A stretch of DNA of 64,000 nucleotides from Rubrivivax sp. (GTDB lineage: Bacteria > Pseudomonadota > Gammaproteobacteria > Burkholderiales > Burkholderiaceae_C), in NCBI GenBank assembly GCA_016719535.1, contig JADJYX010000001.1, forward strand, positions 310,001-374,000, in the 5' to 3' direction. The translations under genes were made by a program, and so were the position numbers. Positions 15,138 through 22,476 of this stretch are shown here, one piece after another; position 1 is the first letter of the stretch, and each line of letters starts with the position of its first letter. The notes beneath the pieces were generated by a model. The model saw nothing but the letters and a program-made list of their open reading frames with translations. It ran no database searches and was not told where the DNA came from.

Positions 15138-17267
15138 ATGAGCACCTCGAACAACCTGCTGGTCGAACTCTTCGTCGAGGAGTTGCCGCCGAAGGCGCTG
15201 AAGAAGCTGGGCGAAGCCTTCGCCAATGCCCTGGCCGACAGCCTGAAGGCGCAAGGCCTGGCCGATGGCAACGCACTGGTGGCCTCGTTTGCCAGCCCGC
15301 GCCGGCTGGCGGTGCATGTCAGCCATGTCGCCGCCAGGGCGCCCGACCGTGCGCAGCAGACCAAGCTGATGCCGGTGGCGGTGGCGCTGGATGCCGCCGG
15401 CCAGCCCACGCCCGCACTGCTGAAGAAGCTGGCCGCGCTGGGTCTGGACGCCGGCGCGGTGCCGCACCTCGAGCGCCGCCCCGACGGCAAGGCCGAGGCG
15501 CTGTTTCTGGACAGCATGCTGCCCGGCGCGTCGCTGGCCGATGGGCTGCAGAAGGCGCTGGACGAGGCGATCGCAAGACTGCCCATTCCCAAGGTCATGC
15601 AATACCAGCTGGAAAGCGGCGACGGGCCCGACTTCCAGCCGGGCTGGACGAGCGTGCATTTCGTGCGCCCGGCGCATGGCCTGGTGGCGCTGCACGGCGC
15701 CGACGTGGTGCCGGTGCAGGCGCTGGGGCTGAAGTCGGGCCGCACCACGCAAGGCCACCGCTTCGAGGCCGCGCAGCCGGTGGTCACGCTGCGCGATGCC
15801 GACAGCTATGCGCAGCAGCTGCAGGACGAAGGCGCGGTGATCGCCAGCTTCGAGGCGCGCCGCGCCGAGATCGTGCGCCAGCTCTCCGAGGCCGCCGGGC
15901 GCGAAGGGCTGAAGGCGATCGACGACGACGCCCTGCTCGACGAGGTGACGGCGCTGGTCGAGCGCCCCAAGGTGCTGGTCTGCCGCTTCGAGGACGACTT
16001 CCTGGCCGTGCCGCAGGAATGCCTGATCCTGACGATGAAGGCCAACCAGAAATACTTCCCGCTGCTCGACGCCGCCCAGCGGCTGACCAACCGCTTCCTC
16101 GTCGTCAGCAACATCCGGCCCGATGACCCCTCGCGCGTGATCGAGGGCAACGAGCGCGTGGTGCGCCCGCGCCTGGCCGACGCCAGGTTCTTCTTCGACC
16201 AGGACCGCAGGCGCACGCTCGAATCGCGCGTGCCGCAGCTGGGCAAGGTGGTCTACCACGGCAAGCTGGGCACGCAGGGCGAGCGCGTCGAGCGCGTGCG
16301 CGCGATCGCGCGCCATGTCGGCGCGCAGCTCGGCGGCGCCGTGCTGGCCGGCCAGGCCGACCGCGCCGCGCTGCTGGCCAAGGCCGACCTGCTGACCGAC
16401 ATGGTGGGCGAGTTCCCCGAGCTGCAGGGCATCATGGGCGGCTACTACGCGCGCCACGACGGCGAGACCGAGGCCGTCGCCCACGCCGTCGAGGACCACT
16501 ACAAGCCGCGCTTCGCCGGCGACGCGCTGCCGCGCGGCGAGGCGGGCATCGTGGTCGCACTGGCCGACAAGCTGGAGACGCTGGCCGGGCTGTTCGGCAT
16601 CGGCCAGCTGCCCAGCGGCGACAAGGATCCGTTCGCGCTGCGCCGCCATGCGCTGGGCGTGGTGCGCATGCTGGTCGAACGCCAGCTGGCGCTGCCGCTG
16701 CCGGCCCTGGTGTCGGCGGCCTTCCACGCCTTCCCCGCCGGCCACGGCCAGGCGCAGGCCGAGGTGCTGCATTTTCTCGATGACCGCCTGGTGGGCTACC
16801 TGCGCGAGCGGGGCTACAGCGCGAGGGAAGTCGACGCCGTGGTCGCCCTGCGTCCCGATACCTGGGACAGGCTGCCGCAGCGCCTGGCCGCCGTGCGCGC
16901 CTTCGTCGCGCTGCCCGAGGCCGAGGCCCTGGCCGCCGCCAACAAGCGCGTCGGCAACATCCTGAAGAAGAGCGAAGGCAGCGCCGAGGCCCCGCTGAAC
17001 CCGGCGCTGCTGCGCGAGCCCGCCGAGCAGGCGCTGGCCGCCGCGCTCGCCGACGCCGGCCCGCAGGCCGACGCCGCCTTCGCGCGCGGCGACTACACCG
17101 CGTCGCTGCAGCGCCTGGCGGCGCTGCGCACGCCGGTCGACGCCTTCTTCGACGACGTGATGGTCAATGCCGAGGACCCCGCGCTGCGCGCCAACCGGCT
17201 GGCGCTGCTGCGCGCGCTGCACGCGGCGATGAACCGCGTCGCCGACCTCGCCCGCCTCGCCTCGTAG
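15138..17267 (+). CDS. glyS: Glycyl-tRNA synthetase beta subunit
   Basis: A 709-residue beta subunit needed for tRNA binding and activity. It opens with LLVELFVEELPPKALK, the conserved N-terminus, includes VPQECLILTMKANQKYFPL, the HD-like region around EDHYKPRFAGD and a DALR-type anticodon-binding C-terminus (about 585-700). The length is normal. It is separated from glyQ by three bases and precedes gmhB by 12 bases, so glyQ, glyS, gmhB and plsC are probably cotranscribed. Confidence 0.97.
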   Translation: MSTSNNLLVELFVEELPPKALKKLGEAFANALADSLKAQGLADGNALVASFASPRRLAVHVSHVAARAPDRAQQTKLMPVAVALDAAGQPTPALLKKLAALGLDAGAVPHLERRPDGKAEALFLDSMLPGASLADGLQKALDEAIARLPIPKVMQYQLESGDGPDFQPGWTSVHFVRPAHGLVALHGADVVPVQALGLKSGRTTQGHRFEAAQPVVTLRDADSYAQQLQDEGAVIASFEARRAEIVRQLSEAAGREGLKAIDDDALLDEVTALVERPKVLVCRFEDDFLAVPQECLILTMKANQKYFPLLDAAQRLTNRFLVVSNIRPDDPSRVIEGNERVVRPRLADARFFFDQDRRRTLESRVPQLGKVVYHGKLGTQGERVERVRAIARHVGAQLGGAVLAGQADRAALLAKADLLTDMVGEFPELQGIMGGYYARHDGETEAVAHAVEDHYKPRFAGDALPRGEAGIVVALADKLETLAGLFGIGQLPSGDKDPFALRRHALGVVRMLVERQLALPLPALVSAAFHAFPAGHGQAQAEVLHFLDDRLVGYLRERGYSAREVDAVVALRPDTWDRLPQRLAAVRAFVALPEAEALAAANKRVGNILKKSEGSAEAPLNPALLREPAEQALAAALADAGPQADAAFARGDYTASLQRLAALRTPVDAFFDDVMVNAEDPALRANRLALLRALHAAMNRVADLARLAS

Positions 17268-17279
17268 GGCAGCCGCACC

Positions 17280-17876
17280 ATGCACGCCATCAAGCTCGTC
17301 ATCTACGGCCGCGACGGCATCCTCAACGAATACCGCGAGGACCACGTCAAGTCGCCGCAGGAATGGGTGCCGATCGCGGGCGCGCTGGAGGCAGTGGCGC
17401 GGCTGAACCACGCCGGCTGGCACGCGGTGGTGGCCACCAACCAGGCCGGCATCGGCCGCGGCATGATCGACATGGCCACCATCAATGCGGTGCATGCGCA
17501 CATGAACCGCAAGCTGATGGAACAAGGCGGGCGCATCGACGCCGTCTTCTTCTGCCCGCACACGCCCGAGGAGCATTGCGACTGCCGCAAGCCGCTGCCG
17601 GGGATGATGCTCGACATCGGCCGCCGCTACGGCCAGGACCTGCGCAGCGTGCCGATGGTCTGCGACACGCTGCGCGACCTGCAGGCCGCGCAGGCGGCCG
17701 GCTGCGAACCTCACCTGGTGCTCAGCGGCCGCGCCGCCGGGCTCGACGACGCCACGCTGGCGCGCTGCGTCGAGCTGGTGCCGAAGACCATCGTGCACGA
17801 AACGCTGCAGGCCTTTGCCGACCACCTGATGCGCCGCAACCACACGACCGACTCGCAGGCCGGGGAGTTTCGTTGA
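17280..17876 (+). CDS. gmhB: GmhB-like HAD phosphatase lacking the nucleophile
   Basis: A 198-residue HAD-family protein most like D,D-heptose 1,7-bisphosphate phosphatase, which serves ADP-heptose synthesis for lipopolysaccharide. The GmhB zinc site (FFCPHTP...CDCRKP), VATNQAGIGRG and DTLRDLQAA blocks are present. The motif that should read DxDG is YGRDG at 9-13: the position of the nucleophilic Asp is Gly10, while the acid/base Asp12 remains. The usual GDK lysine is also replaced (CDTL). I recall similar GRDG sequences in other Burkholderiales homologues, so this may be a clade feature, but classical phosphatase chemistry would be impaired. It is coupled to plsC through a TTGA overlap. Confidence 0.8.
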   Translation: MHAIKLVIYGRDGILNEYREDHVKSPQEWVPIAGALEAVARLNHAGWHAVVATNQAGIGRGMIDMATINAVHAHMNRKLMEQGGRIDAVFFCPHTPEEHCDCRKPLPGMMLDIGRRYGQDLRSVPMVCDTLRDLQAAQAAGCEPHLVLSGRAAGLDDATLARCVELVPKTIVHETLQAFADHLMRRNHTTDSQAGEFR

Positions 17877-18655
17877 TCCGGCTGTGGTGGGCGCTGCGCT
17901 CGGCGGTCTTCGTGGCCTGGCTGGTCGCGACGGTCGTGCCCTGGGGCCTGCTGATGCTGCTGCTGTCGGTCTTCGTGCGCGGCACGCGGCTGTACTGGCC
18001 GACGATGATGTGGCTGCGCATGGCGATCTGGGGCGCACGCACCCTGTGCGGCGTGCGCCACCGCGTGCACGGCATGGACAACCTGCCCACCGCCGCCAAC
18101 CGGCGCGCCGCGGTGCTGCTGGCCTCCAAGCACCAGAGTACCTGGGAGACCTTCGCCTACCCGACGCTGATGCCGCACCCGCTGGCCTATGTCTTCAAGC
18201 GCGAACTGCTCTACGTGCCCTTCTTCGGCTGGGCCATGGCCCGGCTGGACATGATCCACATCGACCGCCGCAAGCGCACCGAGGCCTGGAACAAGGTGGC
18301 GGCGCAGGGCAGGCTGCTTTTCGACAGGGGCATCTGGGTGATCATGTTCCCCGAGGGCACGCGCACGGCACGCGGCCAGCAGGGCCTGTACAAGAGCGGC
18401 GCGGCGCGGCTGGCGATCGCGGCCGGCGTGCCCATCGTGCCCATCGCCGCCACCTCGGCGCGCTGCTGGCCGCCCAGGAGCTTCCTGCTGCGCCCCGGCG
18501 TGATCGACGTCTCGATCGGCCAGCCCATCGACAGCGTGGGGCGCGAGGAGCGCGAGCTGATGGCCGAGGTGCAGGCCTGGATCGAGGCCGAGATGCGCCG
18601 GCTCGACCCCGTGGCCTACCCGCACCCGCACGCACCGTCGGCGGCGCGCACCTAG
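17873..18655 (+). CDS. plsC: 1-acyl-sn-glycerol-3-phosphate acyltransferase
   Basis: A 260-residue membrane-associated acyltransferase of phospholipid synthesis. An N-terminal hydrophobic helix (about 8-28) is followed by the acyltransferase box KHQSTWE (HxxxxE instead of HxxxxD, common in betaproteobacterial PlsC), the glycerol-phosphate site FPEGTR and a VPIVPIA motif. The TTG at 17873 overlaps the gmhB stop (TTGA) and is preceded by GGGGAG at 17862-17867; no other start lies in frame nearby. Confidence 0.92.
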   Translation: MIRLWWALRSAVFVAWLVATVVPWGLLMLLLSVFVRGTRLYWPTMMWLRMAIWGARTLCGVRHRVHGMDNLPTAANRRAAVLLASKHQSTWETFAYPTLMPHPLAYVFKRELLYVPFFGWAMARLDMIHIDRRKRTEAWNKVAAQGRLLFDRGIWVIMFPEGTRTARGQQGLYKSGAARLAIAAGVPIVPIAATSARCWPPRSFLLRPGVIDVSIGQPIDSVGREERELMAEVQAWIEAEMRRLDPVAYPHPHAPSAART

Positions 18656-18666
18656 AATCTGTGGCC

Positions 18667-19602
18667 ATGCCGTTCCGGCCCGCCGCCTCGACGCCCGCGC
18701 AGCTTTCGTTGTTCGACGACACGCCCGCTCCGTCGGCACCCGCCGCGCCGGCATCCTGGCCGTCACCGGGCCCCTCGGCAGCGGTGCAGGGGCAGGCTGT
18801 GCTGCAGCCGGCGACAACCGGCCCGGCACCCGCATCGGCGCCACCGGGCTTCCGCCACCCGCGCGCGCAGCGCGAGATCCGCTTCGGCGAACACCAGGTG
18901 CACTACGAGTTGCGCCGCGCGCGCCGGCGCAGCATCGGCTTCGTCGTCGGGCCCGAGGGCCTGAGCGTGAGCGCGCCGCGCTGGGTCGGCCTCGGCGAGG
19001 TGGAATCGGCGCTGCGCGAGAAGGAACGCTGGATCCTGCGCAAGCTGCACGAGCAGTCCGAACGTGCGCGCCGCACCCAGGCTGCGCGCATCGAGTGGCG
19101 CGACGGCGCGCAACTGCCCTTTCTCGGCGAGACCGTGATCCTGGTGCTCGACCCGCGCAGCCCCGGCGCCGTGCTCAACAGCGACGCCGACGCGCTGCCC
19201 GGCGTGCCCCGGCTGACGCTGCACCTGGGGCTGCCCGAGCATGCCGGTGAGCCGCAGGTGCGCGAACTGGTGCAGAGCTGGCTGCAGCGCCAGGCGCGGC
19301 GCGTCTTCGAGGAACGCTGTGCGCTCTATGCGGCGCGGCTGGGTGTGCGGGTGCGCCGCATCGGCCTGAGCTCGGCCACCACGCGCTGGGGCAGCGCCAG
19401 TGCCGACGGCTCGATCCGGCTGCACTGGCGGCTGGTGCACTTTGCGCTGCCGGTCATCGATTACGTGGTGACGCACGAACTGGCCCACCTGCGCGAGATG
19501 AACCACAGCCAGGCCTTCTGGGACGTGGTGCGCTCGGTGATGCCCGACTACGAACGGGCGCTGGGCACGCTGCGCCAGCAGGTGCTGCCGGCGCTGGACT
19601 GA
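18667..19602 (+). CDS. YgjP/M48-like zinc metallopeptidase
   Basis: A 311-residue protein. Residues 1-60 are Pro/Ala-rich and probably disordered; the rest is the YgjP-like metallopeptidase domain (DUF45) with SSATTRWGSAS and the zinc motif HELAHLREMNH, where the two His and the distal His would bind zinc and Glu would be catalytic. Physiological substrates of this family are unknown. ATG 18667 is chosen; GTG 18661 is a possible alternative. A TAGAAT hexamer at 18653-18658 just upstream may be a -10 box, which would leave almost no leader. Confidence 0.88.
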   Translation: MPFRPAASTPAQLSLFDDTPAPSAPAAPASWPSPGPSAAVQGQAVLQPATTGPAPASAPPGFRHPRAQREIRFGEHQVHYELRRARRRSIGFVVGPEGLSVSAPRWVGLGEVESALREKERWILRKLHEQSERARRTQAARIEWRDGAQLPFLGETVILVLDPRSPGAVLNSDADALPGVPRLTLHLGLPEHAGEPQVRELVQSWLQRQARRVFEERCALYAARLGVRVRRIGLSSATTRWGSASADGSIRLHWRLVHFALPVIDYVVTHELAHLREMNHSQAFWDVVRSVMPDYERALGTLRQQVLPALD

Positions 19603-19894
19603 GCGCGCGATTTCACGCGCGTCGACGATCGACGTCACCCATTGGGGGGATGTCGGTCGATTCTTCATGCCAAGTGGGGATGTCCGCGGTGGGCTCGCCC
19701 GCGCACACTGACGGCCGACGCTGTCATCTCGTCAGGGCGAAGACCGCGGGGCCAATGGCACCTGCGGCGGTGGCGGCGGCAGGGCAGCGCCCTGCCGCCA
19801 GGCCCCCACGCCTGCCCCAACTCCCCGTCGCCCCCCGCCCCCGTTCAAGCCGGTGCCCGGGCGCCCCGGCCCCGCCTTTCGAATTGGCGTTACA
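19603..19894. other. Intergenic region before the MerR regulator
   Basis: I see no convincing gene in these 292 bp. A weak inverted repeat (GCGCG...CGCGC, about 19603-19623) directly after the metallopeptidase stop may assist termination. The rest is GC-rich without clear promoter boxes up to the operator at 19895. Confidence 0.5.
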
Positions 19895-19916
19895 TTGACG
19901 TTGACGTTAACGTCAA
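19895..19916. promoter_or_regulatory. LiuR-like MerR operator, autoregulatory copy
   Basis: This is the second copy of the 22-bp palindrome, with one mismatch between the half-sites. It ends 7 bp before the ATG of the MerR gene, so bound regulator would cover the start region. This suggests autoregulation. Confidence 0.75.
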
Positions 19917-19923
19917 TTCGAAC

Positions 19924-20409
19924 ATGGCCGAAAAACTGCGTGTGCGGGTCGCGGGCCCGGCGCCGGACCTGCCTGCGCCGCGGGCGGGTGCCGATGCACG
20001 GGCGAAGGACGCGCGCGTCTATACGATCACCGAGCTGGCGCAGGAATTCGACATCACGCCGCGTGCCATCCGCTTCTACGAGGACATGGGCCTGCTGACG
20101 CCGGCCCGCGCCGGCCGCAACCGCGTCTATACCCAGCGCGACCGCACACGCCTGAAGCTCACGCTGCGCGGCAAGCGGCTGGGGCTGTCGCTGTCGGAGA
20201 TCCGCCAGCTGGTGGAGATGTACGACTCGCCGTCGGACACCGCGCCGCAGCTCGAGGCCTTCCGGCAGGTGCTGGCCGAACACCGGCGGCTGCTCGAACA
20301 GCAGCGCGAGGACATCGAGATCACGCTGGCCGAGATCGCCCAGCATGAGGCACGCTGCCGCATCCTGCTGGCCGGCGGTGCCGGCAAACCGCGACGCCGC
20401 AGCGCCTGA
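19924..20409 (+). CDS. liuR: MerR-family regulator, LiuR-like
   Basis: A 161-residue MerR regulator. A 30-residue Arg/Ala/Pro-rich leader precedes the winged-helix domain (TITELAQEFDITPRAIRFYEDMGLL), a hinge (RTRLKLTLRGKRLGLSLSEI) and a C-terminal dimerisation helix (about 105-145). LiuR regulates leucine/isovalerate degradation genes in proteobacteria; here isovaleryl-CoA dehydrogenase lies immediately downstream and each of the two genes has its own operator. No Shine-Dalgarno is seen before ATG 19924, so the exact start is uncertain and translation may be leaderless. The family name rests on sequence style and context. Confidence 0.82.
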   Translation: MAEKLRVRVAGPAPDLPAPRAGADARAKDARVYTITELAQEFDITPRAIRFYEDMGLLTPARAGRNRVYTQRDRTRLKLTLRGKRLGLSLSEIRQLVEMYDSPSDTAPQLEAFRQVLAEHRRLLEQQREDIEITLAEIAQHEARCRILLAGGAGKPRRRSA

Positions 20410-20441
20410 ACGCACCGATGCCCTCGAACCGCCCCCTATCA

Positions 20442-20463
20442 TTGACGTTGACGTCAACGTCAA
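20442..20463. promoter_or_regulatory. LiuR-like MerR operator upstream of ivd
   Basis: This is the third and perfect copy of the palindrome (half-site TTGACGTTGAC), 17-38 bp upstream of the ivd ATG. The position between regulator and target gene is typical of MerR-controlled promoters. Confidence 0.8.
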
Positions 20464-20479
20464 CCAAACCGGAGACGCC

Positions 20480-21658
20480 ATGAACCTGCCAGGCCTCGAC
20501 TTCCAGCTCGGTGAAGACATCGACGCCCTGCGCGACGCGGTGCGCGCCTTTGCCGCCGCCGAGATCGCCCCGCGCGCGGCCGAGATCGACCGCAGCGACC
20601 AGTTTCCGATGGACCTGTGGCGCAAGATGGGCGATCTGGGCGTGCTCGGCATCACCGTGCCCGAGGCCTACGGCGGCGCCGGCATGGGCTACCTGGCACA
20701 CATGGTGGCGCTGGAGGAGATCTCGCGTGCCTCCGCTTCGGTCGGCCTGAGCTATGGCGCGCACAGCAACCTGTGCGTCAACCAGATCAAGCGCAACGGC
20801 AGCGACGCGCAGAAGCGCAAATACCTGCCGAAGCTGATCAGCGGCGAGCATGTGGGCGCGCTGGCGATGAGCGAGCCCGGTGCCGGCTCCGACGTCATCG
20901 GCATGAAGCTGCGGGCGCAGGACAAGGGCGGCTACTACGTCCTCGACGGCAGCAAGATGTGGATCACCAATGGCCCCGACGCCGACACCCTGGTGGTCTA
21001 CGCCAAGACCGAACCCGAGCTGGGCGCGCGCGGCGTCACCGCCTTCCTGATCGAGAAGGGCATGAAGGGCTTTTCCATCGCGCAGAAGCTCGACAAGCTG
21101 GGCATGCGCGGCAGCGCCACCGGCGAGCTGGTCTTCGCCGGCGTCGAGGTGCCCGCCGACAACGTGCTGGGCACGGTGAACGGCGGCGCCAAGGTGCTGA
21201 TGAGCGGCCTCGACTACGAACGCGCGGTGCTGGCCGCCGGGCCCATCGGCATCATGCAGGCGGTGATGGACAGCGTCGTGCCCTATGTGCACGATCGCAA
21301 GCAGTTCGGCCGCAGCATCGGCGAGTTTCAGCTCATCCAGGGCAAGCTGGCCGACATGTATACCGTGCTGCAGGCCGGCCGCGCCTTCTGCTACACGATC
21401 GGCAAGAACCTCGACCAGCTGGGCAGCGAGCATGTGCGCCAGGTGCGCAAGGACTGCGCCAGCGTCATCCTCTGGTGCGCCGAGAAGGCCACCTGGATGG
21501 CCGGCGAGGGCATCCAGATCTTCGGCGGCAACGGCTATATCAACGACTACCCGCTGGGCCGCCTCTGGCGCGACGCCAAGCTCTACGAAATTGGGGCGGG
21601 GACGTCGGAGATCCGCAGAATGCTCATTGGCAGAGAGCTTTTTGCGGAGACGCTGTGA
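20480..21658 (+). CDS. ivd: Isovaleryl-CoA dehydrogenase
   Basis: A 392-residue FAD acyl-CoA dehydrogenase of leucine catabolism. Motifs present are AMSEPGAGSD, WITNGPDADT, LDKLGMRGS and the IVD-type catalytic Glu247 in GLDYERAVLAAGP, which sits one turn earlier than in short/medium-chain enzymes and marks isovaleryl/2-methyl-branched substrates. It has a GGAG ribosome site (20471-20474) before ATG 20480. The C-terminal 20 codons are repeated intact at 21725-21785, where they overlap the carbonic anhydrase start. Control by the MerR operator is likely. Confidence 0.93.
   Translation: MNLPGLDFQLGEDIDALRDAVRAFAAAEIAPRAAEIDRSDQFPMDLWRKMGDLGVLGITVPEAYGGAGMGYLAHMVALEEISRASASVGLSYGAHSNLCVNQIKRNGSDAQKRKYLPKLISGEHVGALAMSEPGAGSDVIGMKLRAQDKGGYYVLDGSKMWITNGPDADTLVVYAKTEPELGARGVTAFLIEKGMKGFSIAQKLDKLGMRGSATGELVFAGVEVPADNVLGTVNGGAKVLMSGLDYERAVLAAGPIGIMQAVMDSVVPYVHDRKQFGRSIGEFQLIQGKLADMYTVLQAGRAFCYTIGKNLDQLGSEHVRQVRKDCASVILWCAEKATWMAGEGIQIFGGNGYINDYPLGRLWRDAKLYEIGAGTSEIRRMLIGRELFAETL
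21598..21658. repeat. 61-bp direct repeat, copy 1 (3' end of ivd)
   Basis: The last 61 bp of ivd including its TGA. An identical 61-bp copy lies at 21725-21785, 127 bp downstream in the same orientation. Confidence 0.95.
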
Positions 21659-21724
21659 TGGTCGCGCGGGGCCCATGGCGCGGGCCCGTCCGCGAGGGGA
21701 GGGAAGGGGGGAGGGCCGGAGCGG

Positions 21725-21785
21725 GGGGACGTCGGAGATCCGCAGAATGCTCATTGGCAGAGAGCTTTTTGCGGAGACGCTGTGA
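21725..21785. repeat. 61-bp direct repeat, copy 2 (orphan ivd tail)
   Basis: A perfect copy of the ivd 3' end (encoding ...IRRMLIGRELFAETL and stop). Its TGA overlaps the GTG start of the carbonic anhydrase gene, so the ancestral ivd-can coupling is preserved at this copy, while the true ivd gene now ends 127 bp earlier. The 66-bp spacer (21659-21724) is extremely purine/GC-rich. Confidence 0.95.
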
Positions 21786-22468
21786 GCAGCGAGCTCGATG
21801 TGCTGCTGGCCAACAACCGCCGCTGGGCAGCGGCTACCGAGCAGCGCGAGCCCGGCTTCTTCACCCGCCTGGCACAGCAGCAGAGCCCGAAATACATGTG
21901 GATCGGCTGCGCCGACAGCCGCGTGCCGGCCAACGAGATCACCGGGCTCGACCCCGGCGAGGTCTTCGTGCACCGCAATGTCGCCAACGTGGTGGTGCAC
22001 AGCGACCTCAACGCGCTGTCGACGGTGCAGTTTGCGGTCGAGCACCTGAAGGTCGAGCACATCATGGTCGTCGGCCACCACGGCTGCGCCGGCGTGCGCG
22101 CAGCCATGCGCGGCCTGCGCGTCGGCCTGGCCGACAACTGGCTGCGCCACGTGCACGACGTGCGGCTGCGCCACCGCAAACGCCTGGACCACCTGCCACC
22201 CGAGGTGCAGGAGGACATCCTGTGCGAGATGAATGTCATCGAGCAGGTGGGCAACGTGGCGCTGTCCACCGTGATCCAGGATGCCTGGGCGCGTGGCCAG
22301 CCGGTGTCCGTGCACGGCTGGGTCTACGGCCTGAAGGACGGCCTGCTCAAGGACCTGCAGGTCTCGATGGACCGACCCGAGGCGGTGGTCCCCGTCTTCA
22401 GCGCCGCGCTCAAGCGCTACCCACGGATGGCGAACCCGGGCACCGAAACCGACACCGATACCGACTGA
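21782..22468 (+). CDS. can: Beta-class carbonic anhydrase
   Basis: A 228-residue zinc enzyme interconverting CO2 and bicarbonate in the cytoplasm. Zinc ligands are Cys43 (GCADSRVPA), His99 and Cys102 (VVGHHGCAGV); Asp45 and Arg47 form the conserved dyad. The GTG start at 21782 lies inside the duplicated ivd tail and overlaps its TGA. It could supply bicarbonate to carboxylases of the leucine pathway, but that link is only suggested by position. Confidence 0.93.
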   Translation: MSSELDVLLANNRRWAAATEQREPGFFTRLAQQQSPKYMWIGCADSRVPANEITGLDPGEVFVHRNVANVVVHSDLNALSTVQFAVEHLKVEHIMVVGHHGCAGVRAAMRGLRVGLADNWLRHVHDVRLRHRKRLDHLPPEVQEDILCEMNVIEQVGNVALSTVIQDAWARGQPVSVHGWVYGLKDGLLKDLQVSMDRPEAVVPVFSAALKRYPRMANPGTETDTDTD

Positions 22469-22476
22469 CCGACCCC

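Noticed and set aside
14157..18038. A 1293-codon open frame on the minus strand across glyQ, glyS, gmhB and plsC
   Set aside because: It is antisense to four well-conserved genes, with an Arg/Gln/His/Ala-rich composition typical of shadow frames.
21659..21724. Insertion sequence between ivd and can
   Set aside because: The 66-bp spacer has no transposase and no terminal inverted repeats; only the flanking 61-bp duplication is solid.
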